A DNA stretch of 64,000 nucleotides from an uncultured Chloroflexota bacterium (GTDB lineage Bacteria > Chloroflexota > UBA11872), in NCBI GenBank assembly GCA_958296175.1, contig OY282448.1, positions 783,899 to 847,898 of the forward strand, written 5' to 3'. Position numbers and translations under genes: made by a program. Below the pieces are notes generated by a model. The model searched no databases, was not told the DNA's origin, and was given only the letters and a program-made list of their open reading frames with translations. This document shows positions 53,705 through 62,523 of the stretch, piece by piece. The stretch's first letter is position 1. The number at the start of each line of letters is the position of its first letter.

Positions 53705-55000
53705 ATCGCCAGCTTTGCTGGCCTGAAGGTTCGTGACGACCTGGCCGCCAGACTTGCCGCGCAGTCGATCACCGAGCCGACGCCCGTGCAGACCGCCTGC
53801 ATCCCGCGCTTGCATGCCGGGGTGGACGTGGTGGGACAGGCGCGCACCGGGTCGGGCAAAACCTTGGCCTACGTGCTGCCCCTGCTGGAACGCATTGACG
53901 GCGCCGACCTCCGGCAGCAGGCCCTGGTGCTGGCGCCCACGCGCGAGCTGGCCGAGCAAATCGCCGCCGTGGCCGAGTCGCTGGCCGACCTGCGCGGCGC
54001 GCGCGCCGCGCTGATTCTGGGCGGGGTTGGCTACGGCCCCCAGCGCCGCGCGCTGGACGACGGCGCGCAGATTGTGGTGGCCACGCCCGGCCGCGGGCTG
54101 GACCTGATCGAAAGCGGCAGCCTGCGCACCGACGCCATCCGCTTCGTGGTGCTGGACGAGGCCGACCAGATCTTCGACATCGGCATGGCCCCGCAGGTGG
54201 AAGCCATCCTGCGCTGCCTGCCGCGCGACCGCCAGACCTCCTTGTTCTCCGCCACGGTGCCGGCTTGGATTCAGCGCTTCGCCCAGCGCCATCTCACCGA
54301 CCCCGAGTGGATCGAGCTGGACGCCGGCCCCGAGGACAAACCCGACATTGACCACGAGGTCTGGATCGTGCCCGAGATCGAACGCCTGGCCGCCGTGCAG
54401 CAGATTCTGAGCCAGACCCAGGGCGAGCCCACCATCGTGTTCGGCCGCACCCGCCACCAGGTGTCGCGCCTGGGCGCGCGGCTCAGAGACCTGGGCCTGC
54501 GCGTCGGCGCAATCCAGGGCGCCATGCCCCAGCCTGCCCGCAGCCGCGTGATCGAACGGCTGCGCGCCGCAGACATCGACGTGCTGGTGGCCACCAACGT
54601 CGCCGCCCGCGGGTTGGACATTGTGGGCCTGGCGCAAGTCATCAACTACGACGTGCCCGAAGACCCCAACCTCTTCACCCACCGCACCGGCCGCACCGGC
54701 CGCATGGGAGCGGTTGGACGCTCGATAACCCTGGTCAGCGGCGCCGACCTGAACGCGCTGCACGCCATCGAACGGATTCTGGACCGCAAACTGCCGCGGC
54801 GCGCCTGGAACGACGTCAAGGCCGCGCCGCCCGCCGGCAGCCCCGGCGCCAACGGCCAGCCCGCCCCCGCCGCCGTCCACCACGCCAACGGCGTGCGCGT
54901 GCTGCCCGGCGAACGCCTCTCCGGCCGCGGGGCGCAACCCAACGACGCGGCGCAAGCCGCCCCCCGCCGCCGTACCCGCGCCCGCGCGCGGCGCTCCTAA
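53705..55000 (+). CDS. DEAD-box RNA helicase with non-canonical start
   Basis: 431 codons from an ATC at 53705 or 404 aa from the GTG at 53786. All motifs are present: Q motif (FAGLKVRDDLAARLAAQSIT, then EPTPVQ), motif I ARTGSGKT, Ia PTRELAEQ, Ib TPGR, II DEAD in VLDEADQIFD, III SAT, V ATNVAARGLDIVG and VI HRTGRTGRMG. The Q motif lies upstream of the first ATG/GTG/TTG in frame; the frame begins after a stop at 53687-53689 and offers only GTT (53702) or ATC (53705). AAGGGA lies 10 bases before ATC. Either a rare start codon is used, as in infC (AUU), or the base call is wrong. The C-terminal 60 residues are Arg-rich and disordered. Confidence 0.8.
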   Translation: MASFAGLKVRDDLAARLAAQSITEPTPVQTACIPRLHAGVDVVGQARTGSGKTLAYVLPLLERIDGADLRQQALVLAPTRELAEQIAAVAESLADLRGARAALILGGVGYGPQRRALDDGAQIVVATPGRGLDLIESGSLRTDAIRFVVLDEADQIFDIGMAPQVEAILRCLPRDRQTSLFSATVPAWIQRFAQRHLTDPEWIELDAGPEDKPDIDHEVWIVPEIERLAAVQQILSQTQGEPTIVFGRTRHQVSRLGARLRDLGLRVGAIQGAMPQPARSRVIERLRAADIDVLVATNVAARGLDIVGLAQVINYDVPEDPNLFTHRTGRTGRMGAVGRSITLVSGADLNALHAIERILDRKLPRRAWNDVKAAPPAGSPGANGQPAPAAVHHANGVRVLPGERLSGRGAQPNDAAQAAPRRRTRARARRS

Positions 55001-55160
55001 GCCCCCGCCACACGCGGACGGGCCCCCGGTCCCGCGCGGGCGGCTGACGGTTGAGCAGCGGCCCCCGTCCACCCGCGGACGCCCCCCGCCCCCGTCCGAC
55101 CGCCAAGCGCCCGTGCCCGTCCTGAGATCACCGCAGCGGCGCGGCCGATCGAGGCGCCAA

Positions 55161-55176
55161 TGTTTCACGTGAAACA
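55161..55176. promoter_or_regulatory. parS site, ParB-binding
   Basis: TGTTTCACGTGAAACA, a perfect 16-base palindrome identical to the consensus parS of B. subtilis and most bacteria. It lies in an intergenic gap about 40 kb to the right of oriC. The parB gene is at 14.3 kb, so the site should load ParB. Confidence 0.95.
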
Positions 55177-55272
55177 CCAGCACCGGGGACGCGCGGGTGC
55201 GGCATGCCCGCATGCGCGGTGCACAGACATGCAGCGCGGCGCCGCTCCCGGACGCCCCCCAGCGCAACGGTC

Positions 55273-55278
55273 TAGAAT
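55273..55278 (+). promoter_or_regulatory. Candidate -10 element for the Gfo/Idh gene
   Basis: TAGAAT, 30 bases before the ATG at 55308. A same-shaped TAGAAT lies before the small ORF at 17617. The ribosome-binding site GGAG follows at about 55298. Confidence 0.4.
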
Positions 55279-55307
55279 CCAGCCCCTGCGCTGTTCCGGA
55301 GAACGCC

Positions 55308-56471
55308 ATGCCTGCGCCGCTTCGCGTCGGAATCATTGCCGAGCCTGCCGGCTGGCATCTGAACGGGCTGATCGACGTCTGCGCCTCGCACCCGGCCGTG
55401 GGCGACGTGGCCATTGCCGACCCCACCGGCCAGGTGCAAGGCGTGTTCCGGCCGCTCACCGGGTCGTCGACCGACCCCAACTGGCAGGCGCGGCCCCACC
55501 AGCCCGGCGCCGGCGCCCCGCCCGGCTGGACCAAAGAAGGCCGCCCCTACGACACGCCCGCCGCGCTGGGCGCCAAACTGACGGCCAGCTTCACCGACCA
55601 CCGCCAGCTGCTGGCCGAGTTCCAGCCCGACGCCGTGCTGGTGACCACCGAACCCTCCAAAATGCCGCCCCTGCTGATCGACTGCCTGCAGGCCGGCGTG
55701 CACGTGTTTCACGAAAAGCCCGGCGGCGCCAGCGTCCAGGACTACCGCCGCGTCGTGGAAGCCGCGCGCCAGTCCACCGCCCACCTCTGCATCGCCTTCA
55801 ACATGCGCGGCTTGCCCAACGTGCGCGAGGCGCGCGCCATCGTGCAAAGCGGCGCGCTGGGCAAACTCTTCGCCATCCAGACCCACTACGTGGCCGAACA
55901 CCCCCGCACCTGGCTCTGGAAAGACCTGGCCGACGGCTGGATGATGGACCGCGACCGCGGCGGCGGCCACCTCATCTTCCTGGGCTGCCACTACATCGAC
56001 CTGCTGCGCTACGTCAGCGGCGCCAACGTCACCGAAGTCGCCGCCTTCGCCGACACCGTGGGCGGCGAACCCATCAACGCCGAAGACGCCTACGCCGTCA
56101 GCCTGCGCTTCGACAACGGCATGCTCGCCAGCCTGACCGGCGGCTTCATGGCCCCCTCGCCGCGCAAGCACGACGCCATGCACGTCTGGGGCAGCCGCGG
56201 CTGGCTGCGGTTCGACCCCGAAGCGGGCGACAGCATCGAATGGTTCACGCGCGAGGGCGGCGGCGCGCCCCACCGCACCCTCACCTTCGGCCCCGAAGAG
56301 CGCGCCAACGGCTTCGACCTGTTCAAAGACGAGTTCTTCCAGGCCTGCCAGGGCCTGGGCGACCCGCCCGTAACCGCCGACGACGCCCTCTGGATGCACG
56401 AAATCGCCTGGGCCGCCCGCCAAGCCTCCGACAGCGGCCAAACCCAAAAAGTCACCCTGGGCGGCGCGTGA
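55308..56471 (+). CDS. Gfo/Idh/MocA family oxidoreductase
   Basis: 387 aa. The N-terminal Rossmann region RVGIIAEPAGWHLNGL (6-21) lacks the usual GxGxxG glycines, while EKP (136-138) and WMMDRDRGGGHLIFLGCHYIDLLRY (about 211-235, with catalytic Asp/His) are intact. The C-terminal domain is normal. The reduced glycine motif is seen in a subgroup of the family, which may bind NAD(P) tightly. The ATG at 55308 has GGAGAACGCC in front. It is the fourth paralogue in the window and lies beside parS. Confidence 0.88.
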   Translation: MPAPLRVGIIAEPAGWHLNGLIDVCASHPAVGDVAIADPTGQVQGVFRPLTGSSTDPNWQARPHQPGAGAPPGWTKEGRPYDTPAALGAKLTASFTDHRQLLAEFQPDAVLVTTEPSKMPPLLIDCLQAGVHVFHEKPGGASVQDYRRVVEAARQSTAHLCIAFNMRGLPNVREARAIVQSGALGKLFAIQTHYVAEHPRTWLWKDLADGWMMDRDRGGGHLIFLGCHYIDLLRYVSGANVTEVAAFADTVGGEPINAEDAYAVSLRFDNGMLASLTGGFMAPSPRKHDAMHVWGSRGWLRFDPEAGDSIEWFTREGGGAPHRTLTFGPEERANGFDLFKDEFFQACQGLGDPPVTADDALWMHEIAWAARQASDSGQTQKVTLGGA

Positions 56472-56578
56472 CAGCCGCGGCTCGTCATCGCGATGCACCT
56501 GCATGCGCCCGCGTGCACGTGCGCGCCCGCTGCATCCATTGTCTGGTACGCTATTAGCGCAACGAGCCATCATTCGGA

Positions 56579-56860
56579 GTGATCGAGAGTTTCCGCGACA
56601 AGGACACGCAGGCCGTCGCCGAACGACGCCGCGTCCGCAAGTTCTCCCAGAACATCCAGCGCCGGGCGCAGCGGAAGTTGGTGATGCTGAACAACGCGCA
56701 GAGCCTGAACGACCTGCGCGTGCCGCCAGGAAATCGCTTGCAGGCGCTCGGCGGCGATCGGCGCGGCTGGCACAGCCTGCGCGTCAACGACCAGTGGCGC
56801 ATCTGCTTCGTCTGGAACAACGGCAATGCGCACTGGGTCGAGATCGTGGACTACCACTGA
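56579..56860 (+). CDS. higB: HigB-type toxin (RelE superfamily)
   Basis: 93 aa from a GTG at 56579. HigB/Gp49-like: IESFRDKDTQAVAE, RRAQRKLVMLNNAQSLNDLRVPPGNRLQALGGDRRGWHSLRVNDQWRICFVWNNGNAHWVEIVDYH follows as the family pattern, with the basic/aromatic residues of the ribosome-dependent mRNA cleft (R, W, Y near the C-terminus). It stops translation by cutting mRNA when free of HigA. The toxin gene precedes the antitoxin, which is the typical higBA order. Confidence 0.93.
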   Translation: MIESFRDKDTQAVAERRRVRKFSQNIQRRAQRKLVMLNNAQSLNDLRVPPGNRLQALGGDRRGWHSLRVNDQWRICFVWNNGNAHWVEIVDYH

Positions 56861-56867
56861 GGTCGAC

Positions 56868-57206
56868 ATGAACGCCAACGCGAGCGCAATGACGGCAGAG
56901 ACCATGCGGCGGCCAGCCGAGCTCGCCCCCGTTCACCCGGGCGAGATTCTCGACGAAGAGTTTCTGCGGCCGCTGAACCTCAGCCAGTACCGGTTGGCCG
57001 AGGCCATCGGGGTGGACCCTCGGCGCATTCACGCCATCGTGCACGGCCAGCGGGCCGTCACCGCCGATACGGCCCTGCGGCTGGCGCGGTTCTTTGGCAA
57101 CTCGCCCAGGTTCTGGGTCGGCCTGCAAAGCCAGTACGACCTGGAAACCGCCGCAGACCGTCTGGCCCAGCAGCTGGACGCAGTGGAGGTCTACACGCCG
57201 GGATAG
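56868..57206 (+). CDS. higA: HigA-type antitoxin (XRE family)
   Basis: 112 aa. VHPGEILDEEFLRPLNLSQYRLAEAIGVDP (21-50) is the HigA HTH start and RRIHAIVHGQRAVTADTALRLARFFG the remainder. It binds HigB and, with it, the higBA operator. Seven bases separate it from higB, with GAGG five bases before its ATG at 56868. The C-terminal tail (QSQYDLETAADRLAQQLDAVEVY) fits the toxin-binding helix. Confidence 0.94.
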   Translation: MNANASAMTAETMRRPAELAPVHPGEILDEEFLRPLNLSQYRLAEAIGVDPRRIHAIVHGQRAVTADTALRLARFFGNSPRFWVGLQSQYDLETAADRLAQQLDAVEVYTPG

Positions 57207-57231
57207 CCCCAGACCCGCCGCGCGGGCCGCG

Positions 57232-57972
57232 CTACCACGCCTCCCGCAGCACGTCCTCCGGTTTCCGGTTGGACAGCGGCAGAATGCCCCACAGATCCTC
57301 GATGTCTCCGGCAGACGGCTCCACGACCTCGATGTGGGTCACCTCGCGGATGGATTGCGGCGCGCCCGTCTCCCGGTGTCTCTGCAGCAGGCCTTCCACA
57401 CGCACCCGCTTCCCCCACAGCTCCCGCAGCCGCTCTTCTTGCCGCGGTGGAACGTAGCAAGCCACGCCGCCGCCGTCGTCGGGGTACACGACGAAGCGCG
57501 GCCCGTTCCGGCGGGACAGAGTTTCCACCACGCCCGTGACCGCGCCGAGCGATTTCGGGGGCGGGAGCGGCGCCGCCAGCGCCTGCCCGGTGGGGCGGTT
57601 TATTTCTGAGACACGCGCACCGGACCGAAACCGCACCGTCGTGACGCGGCCGTCGAGCATGCTGGTCAACCGGTCGGCGCACCTGCGCGCGGCGTCGGAA
57701 AACGGAAACGGGCCGCCCTCCGCCAGAGACGCCCACACGCGGCCGTTGGCGTCCACGACCCGGCGCACGGCGTCCCGATCCTCGGCCACGCCCTGAACCT
57801 CGGCCACCAGACTGCCCGCGCCGAAGCGGCGCAGCTTCCAGCTGATCGCGGCGCCGCCGGCCGCGTCCGCCGCCAGCTCGTCCAGCAAGCCGCGGAAATG
57901 CACCAGGGCTTCCAGGTCGTCCAGCAGAAAGCCCGCGCCCTCCAGCTCGACCACGACGGTGTCCTCGGCCAC
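57232..57972 (-). CDS. Hypothetical protein with OB-like C-terminal half
   Basis: 246 aa from a GTG at 57972. The N-terminal half (to about 110) is mixed alpha/beta (VVELEGAGFLLDDLEALVHFRGLLDELAA, VDANGRVWASLAEGGPFPFS). The C-terminal half has PKSLGAVTGVVETLSRRNGP, RFVVYPDDGGGVACYVPPRQ and GKRVRVEGLLQRHRETGAPQSIREVTHIEVV, which looks like an OB-type nucleic-acid-binding barrel. I know of similar uncharacterised proteins in mobile regions but cannot name a family. AAGGAG precedes the start. It is wedged between HigBA and the restriction system, in convergent orientation to higA. Confidence 0.65.
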   Translation of the reverse strand: MAEDTVVVELEGAGFLLDDLEALVHFRGLLDELAADAAGGAAISWKLRRFGAGSLVAEVQGVAEDRDAVRRVVDANGRVWASLAEGGPFPFSDAARRCADRLTSMLDGRVTTVRFRSGARVSEINRPTGQALAAPLPPPKSLGAVTGVVETLSRRNGPRFVVYPDDGGGVACYVPPRQEERLRELWGKRVRVEGLLQRHRETGAPQSIREVTHIEVVEPSAGDIEDLWGILPLSNRKPEDVLREAW

Positions 57973-58091
57973 ACGAGTCTCCTTCGGCGCACGGGACGGC
58001 GGCCGCACGTGTCGGCCCGAACCTAGCACGCGCCGCCCTGGCGCCATCCCAGCGCGCGCTCGCGGCCTGGGGCGGCGCGGGCGCGGGCGGG

Positions 58092-58097
58092 TACACT
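58092..58097 (+). promoter_or_regulatory. Candidate -10 element before the type III methyltransferase
   Basis: TACACT in GGGTACACTGCGGC, about 40 bases before the likely start at 58134. Identical in context to the element at 53593. No -35 is evident. Confidence 0.35.
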
Positions 58098-58133
58098 GCG
58101 GCTGGAGGGCGAGAGCATGCCGGGGTGCAGCGC

Positions 58134-59837
58134 GTGCCGACGTTGGAATTCAAGGGCAAGCAGCACGTCTACGCCCACCACCTGTCCGTGCCCTATCGGC
58201 CGCTGGTTCCGCATCCCGACAAGTCCATCGGCGCCGCATCCGCAGACGCGCCCTCCGCCGACGACAACCTCATCGTCCACGGCGACAACCTGCATGCGCT
58301 GAAAGCGCTGCTGCCTCGCTACGCCGGGCGCGTGAAGTGCATCTACATCGACCCGCCCTATAACACGGGTAGCCAAGAATGGGTTTATAACGATCGGGTG
58401 AACAGCCCGCTAATGCAGGCATGGCTCAAGGAAGCGAAACCTGTTGACGATGAAGACCTAGAACGCCACGACAAGTGGCTCTGCATGATGTGGCCCCGTC
58501 TACAATTGCTCAAAGACTTGCTTGCAGACAATGGGTCTATATTCGTTTCAATTGACGACCATGAGCAGTGGCGTCTACTGGGATTGCTGGAAGAGGTGTT
58601 TGGAAATCAAAACTTTGTAGCCACGCTCCCATTCGTTCAGAATCTCGCGGCTCGCCCTGGAAAATGGCTTAGGCAGGTTCACGAATATGTGCAGGTGTTT
58701 GCCAAGAATATAGAACATGTAGAGTTTGCTATGATGGCTACTGATGAAGAGCCGGTTTCTGATTGGGAGCGGGATGAGATAGGGTATTACCGACAAGGCT
58801 ACGGTTTGATTAGAACTGGTACGGGCTCACGCAGAGAGGATCGCCCTGATTTACACTTCCCTGTTTTCGTGAGTACCGACGGTTCAATCAGTCTTGAACG
58901 CAGTTCTCCGAGTGATACCGAAGTGCTGCCAATACACAGCAATGGTGATGAAGCACGCTGGATGTGGTCACGAGAGAAAATCAGACGCAGCTTGACGGAG
59001 ATCATTGTTAAACCTCACACAAAATTAGGTTTTCAGCTTATAACAAAGGTACGTCCTAATATAGGAGAAACCTTCTCTATCAAGCCGCGCTCACTTTGGT
59101 ACAAGCCCGAGTACTCGGCGTCAAATGGAACCAACACCATCAAGACTGTATTTAACGGACAGAGGGCGTTTGACTTTCCCAAAGCACCACCTTTTTTAGC
59201 AGACATCTTTAGGTTTGCTGCTGTTGGTCCCAACGACATCGTCCTAGACTCCTTCGCCGGCTCCGGCACGACGGCCCATGCCGTGCTTGCGTTGAACAAA
59301 GAAGACGGCGGCAACCGGAAGTTCATCCTAGTGGAGTGTGAGGACTACGCCGACAGGATCACCGCCGAGCGCGTGCGGCGGGTGATTCGAGGGGTGCCGG
59401 ACGCCAGGGACGCGGCGCTGCGCGAAGGTCTTGGCGGCTCGTTCACCTACTGCACCTTGGGCAAGCCTATCGAGATCGAGGGGATGTTGACGGGCGCGGC
59501 GCTGCCGCCGTTTCCGGCGCTGGCCGCCTACCTGCTGCACACGGCGGCGGGGATTTCCGCCGGCGAGTACGACCTCTGGCCGCAAGACCAGGACGGGCTG
59601 TTCTACACCAGCGATACGCACGACTACTACTTGCTCTACAAAGACGACGAGGCCTACTTGCGCAGCGACGCGGCGATTCTGAACGACGTGCGCGGCAAGC
59701 GGATCAGGGAGGCCAGCCGCGCGCGCGGGCGCAAGGCCATCGTCTTCGGGGCCGGCAAATACCTCGGCCAGCGGGAGTTGACCGACTGGGGCCTCACGTT
59801 CAGCCAACTGCCTTACCAGATGCACCGCACCGAGTAG
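58134..59837 (+). CDS. Type III restriction-modification methyltransferase (Mod)
   Basis: 567 aa from a GTG at 58134; a GTG at 58125 adds three residues. VPTLEFKGKQHVYAHHLSVPYRPL is the standard family start. Beta-class N6-adenine MTase: DPPYNTG (73-79), then the target-recognition region, and DSFAGSGTTAHA (372-383, SAM site). The C-terminus resembles that of family members with a partner Res gene. Bases 58380-59240 (residues about 83-369) are markedly AT-richer than both ends, so the recognition part has probably been replaced by recombination. The Res gene follows after 11 bases. Confidence 0.95.
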   Translation: MPTLEFKGKQHVYAHHLSVPYRPLVPHPDKSIGAASADAPSADDNLIVHGDNLHALKALLPRYAGRVKCIYIDPPYNTGSQEWVYNDRVNSPLMQAWLKEAKPVDDEDLERHDKWLCMMWPRLQLLKDLLADNGSIFVSIDDHEQWRLLGLLEEVFGNQNFVATLPFVQNLAARPGKWLRQVHEYVQVFAKNIEHVEFAMMATDEEPVSDWERDEIGYYRQGYGLIRTGTGSRREDRPDLHFPVFVSTDGSISLERSSPSDTEVLPIHSNGDEARWMWSREKIRRSLTEIIVKPHTKLGFQLITKVRPNIGETFSIKPRSLWYKPEYSASNGTNTIKTVFNGQRAFDFPKAPPFLADIFRFAAVGPNDIVLDSFAGSGTTAHAVLALNKEDGGNRKFILVECEDYADRITAERVRRVIRGVPDARDAALREGLGGSFTYCTLGKPIEIEGMLTGAALPPFPALAAYLLHTAAGISAGEYDLWPQDQDGLFYTSDTHDYYLLYKDDEAYLRSDAAILNDVRGKRIREASRARGRKAIVFGAGKYLGQRELTDWGLTFSQLPYQMHRTE

Positions 59838-59848
59838 CGGGCCGCGCG

Positions 59849-62362
59849 ATGGAGCTCAAGGAATATCAAGCCCGCGCCCTGGAAGCCTTCGTGCGCTGGC
59901 GGCAAGCGCTGGAGCAGGCGCGGCGGCAGTACATGGCCGGGACAGCGGCGCTGGAACAGGCGGGCGTCGAGGTTCCCGCCGACCTGCGCAACTACCCCAA
60001 GACTGCCTGGCAGAAGCTGCAAGCATCCGGCGGCGCCGCAACCGCCGGGGAACACGTCGACCGCACGGCCGCCGCCGACTATTCGATCCCGCACGTCTGC
60101 TTCAAGGTGCCCACGGGCGGCGGCAAGACGCTGCTGGCGGCCGCCGCGCTGGAACGGCTGAACCGGCAGACCGGTCTGACGCTCTGGATCATGCCCACGC
60201 GCGCCATCTACCAGCAAACCAAAGACGCGCTGCGGAACCGCGAGCATCCCTATCGGCAGATGCTGGAACGCGCCAGCGGCGGGCGGGTGAAGCTGCTGGA
60301 GAAAGACGACCCCTTCAGCGCCGCCGACGTTGCGCATTACATGTGCGTGATGCTGCTGATGCTGCCCGCCGCCAACCGGCAGAAGGGCAGAGAGTTCCTG
60401 CGCATGTTCCGCGATTCGGGCCGCTATCCAAGCTTCTTTCCCGACAGCGACGACGCGCTGGGCGACGGGCGCGTGCAGCGGAAATACCCAGACCTGGAGC
60501 GCGTGTCCGCCAACGGCCCGGTCAAGCACAGTCTGTTCAATGTCTTCAAGATGCTGCGCCCGGTGGTGGTGCTGGACGAAGCGCACAAAGCGTACGGCCG
60601 GCAAGACGAGGCCAACCAGGAGTTCGTGCGCTCGGTCAACCGGCTCGACCCCAGTCTGGTGCTGGAACTCTCGGCCACGCCCAACGGCAAGGTCAGCAAC
60701 CTGCTGGTGGACATTTCTGGCGCGGACCTGAAGGCCGAAGAGATGATCAAGCTGCCGGTGCAGGTGACGACGTTCCCCGGCGAGTGGCAAGCCACCCTGG
60801 GCCACGCGGCCGACCAGCTGGAACGGCTGGACGCCGAGGCGCGCGCGCTCTACGAGAACGAGGGCCGCTACGTCCGCCCCATCGCGGTGGTGCGCGTGGA
60901 ACGCACGGGCCGGGACCAGCGCGACGGCGAACGGGTGCACGCCGAAGACGTGCGCGAATGTCTCGTCCAGAACCTGGGCGTGCCCGCCGAGGCTATTCGA
61001 GTCAAGTCCGCGCAGAACGACGAGCTCGGACGCGAGGACCTGTTGTCGGCGTATTCGCAGGTGCGCTGGATCATCACCAAGGCGGCGCTGATGGAGGGCT
61101 GGGACTGCCCGTTTGCCTATCTGCTGGTGATGCTGGACAACACCCGCTCGCAGCGCGCGATTACGCAGCTGGTGGGCCGCGTGATGCGGCAGCCGCACGC
61201 CCGCCGCACAGGGCGCGAACCGCTGGACCAATGCCACGTCTATTGCTGGAATATCGACGTTGGCAAGGCCGTGCAGCAGGTCAAGAACGGGCTGGAACAG
61301 GAAGGGTTGACGGGGCTGGACGACGACGTGTGGAGCGCGGGAGGCCCGCTGAAGCTCGTGACCGTGCAGCGGCGGGAGCGGTTCCGAAAGCGCGACATCT
61401 TCCTGCCCACGGTGCGGCACAGGGACGGCGACGACTGGTGCGGCCTCGACTACCAGCGCCACATTTTGCCGCGCATCTCGTGGGAGGCCATCGACGCGCT
61501 GGACATGCAGACGCCGCTCCCCGAACCCGCCAAAATCCAGACCGCGTCGGTCGACGTGGGGGACGAGCGGCCCGTCGTCTACGGCCAGCAGGACGTGCAT
61601 ATCGACAAGACCGTCACGGTGACCTATTTCGCGCGGCGGCTGTCCGACTTGATTCCGAACGCGTGGCAGGCCGCCCGCATCGCCCGGAACCTGCGGCAAC
61701 GGCTGCTGGACGCGGGCGAACAGGAAGACGATATCTACGACCGCCGTTCGTACCTGTCGTTTGCGTTGCGCGAGCACGCGGCGGCGGAGGTGGAAGCGCA
61801 AGCGGAGGACGTCTTTGCCAAAAAGCTGCGCACGCAGGAGGTTCGCTTCGACTTGGAAGCGGGCGACAATTACCGAATGCGTGAGAGCTTCGAGCTGCCA
61901 ATAGCCGAGGACGGACGCACGCTGCAAAAGACGTATGGTGACGGAACGATGCAGCTGAGCTTGTTCGAACCGGTCTTCGAGCAGCATTTCGATTCCGAGT
62001 TGGAACGGAAGTTCGCCTTCTATCTGGACGATCAAAAAGCCCTGCAATGGTGGCACCGCGTAGCGGCGCGCCAGCGGCACGAGTACTACCTGCGCGGCTG
62101 GCGGCGTGAGCGCATCTACCCCGACTTTATTGCGATGGGAAACAGCGCCAACAAGCGGCAACTGCTGGTGTTCGAAACGAAAGGCGAGCACCTGCGCGGC
62201 AGTCCCGACACCGACTACAAGCAGCGCGTGTTCCAAACGCTGCAGCACGCCTTCAACGCCGGCACGGTGACCGTCACGCACGGCCCGCGCAAGGGGGTGT
62301 TTCGCCTGGTCTTCAATAAGGCGGATTTCCCGGAGGCGCTGAAGAGTCTGAACCCAGCCTGA
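59849..62362 (+). CDS. Type III restriction endonuclease (Res) subunit
   Basis: 837 aa. SF2 helicase: Walker A PTGGGKT (88-94), DEAH (243-246), LSATP, and the helicase-C core with MEGWDCPFAYLLVML and QLVGRVMRQP. The C-terminal PD-(D/E)XK nuclease has YPDFIAM (about 757-763) and FETKGEHLRG (about 774-783). It forms the ATP-dependent complex with Mod and cuts DNA 25-27 bases from inversely oriented sites. It is full length with no obvious damage, so the system looks functional. Confidence 0.95.
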   Translation: MELKEYQARALEAFVRWRQALEQARRQYMAGTAALEQAGVEVPADLRNYPKTAWQKLQASGGAATAGEHVDRTAAADYSIPHVCFKVPTGGGKTLLAAAALERLNRQTGLTLWIMPTRAIYQQTKDALRNREHPYRQMLERASGGRVKLLEKDDPFSAADVAHYMCVMLLMLPAANRQKGREFLRMFRDSGRYPSFFPDSDDALGDGRVQRKYPDLERVSANGPVKHSLFNVFKMLRPVVVLDEAHKAYGRQDEANQEFVRSVNRLDPSLVLELSATPNGKVSNLLVDISGADLKAEEMIKLPVQVTTFPGEWQATLGHAADQLERLDAEARALYENEGRYVRPIAVVRVERTGRDQRDGERVHAEDVRECLVQNLGVPAEAIRVKSAQNDELGREDLLSAYSQVRWIITKAALMEGWDCPFAYLLVMLDNTRSQRAITQLVGRVMRQPHARRTGREPLDQCHVYCWNIDVGKAVQQVKNGLEQEGLTGLDDDVWSAGGPLKLVTVQRRERFRKRDIFLPTVRHRDGDDWCGLDYQRHILPRISWEAIDALDMQTPLPEPAKIQTASVDVGDERPVVYGQQDVHIDKTVTVTYFARRLSDLIPNAWQAARIARNLRQRLLDAGEQEDDIYDRRSYLSFALREHAAAEVEAQAEDVFAKKLRTQEVRFDLEAGDNYRMRESFELPIAEDGRTLQKTYGDGTMQLSLFEPVFEQHFDSELERKFAFYLDDQKALQWWHRVAARQRHEYYLRGWRRERIYPDFIAMGNSANKRQLLVFETKGEHLRGSPDTDYKQRVFQTLQHAFNAGTVTVTHGPRKGVFRLVFNKADFPEALKSLNPA

Positions 62363-62480
62363 GCGGCGCGGACGGAGGGCGGGTACACGCGGGGGCGGCC
62401 ATCGCACCGTCGCGGCCGCCCGCTCCGGCGCGCTCCGTCCCAGCGCGGCGGAGGCGAGCGCATCGCCGAAGGGCCGTGCC

Positions 62481-62499
62481 TGTGTATGCTGGATACACA
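62481..62499. promoter_or_regulatory. Operator-like dyad before the antitoxin gene
   Basis: TGTGTAT, five bases, ATACACA. The dyad sits about 25 bases before the antitoxin start and overlaps a plausible -10 (TATGCT), as expected for autoregulation by a small DNA-binding antitoxin. Confidence 0.55.
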
Positions 62500-62523
62500 T
62501 CCGGCGCTGGGAGGGCCGTGCAG

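Larger units (their letters stand above)
55001..55307. other. Intergenic region with parS
   Basis: 307 bases between the DEAD-box and Gfo/Idh genes. It is very C-rich at first, then carries the parS site at 55161 and a TAGAAT hexamer at 55273-55278 just before the Gfo/Idh gene. No gene is seen. Confidence 0.5.
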
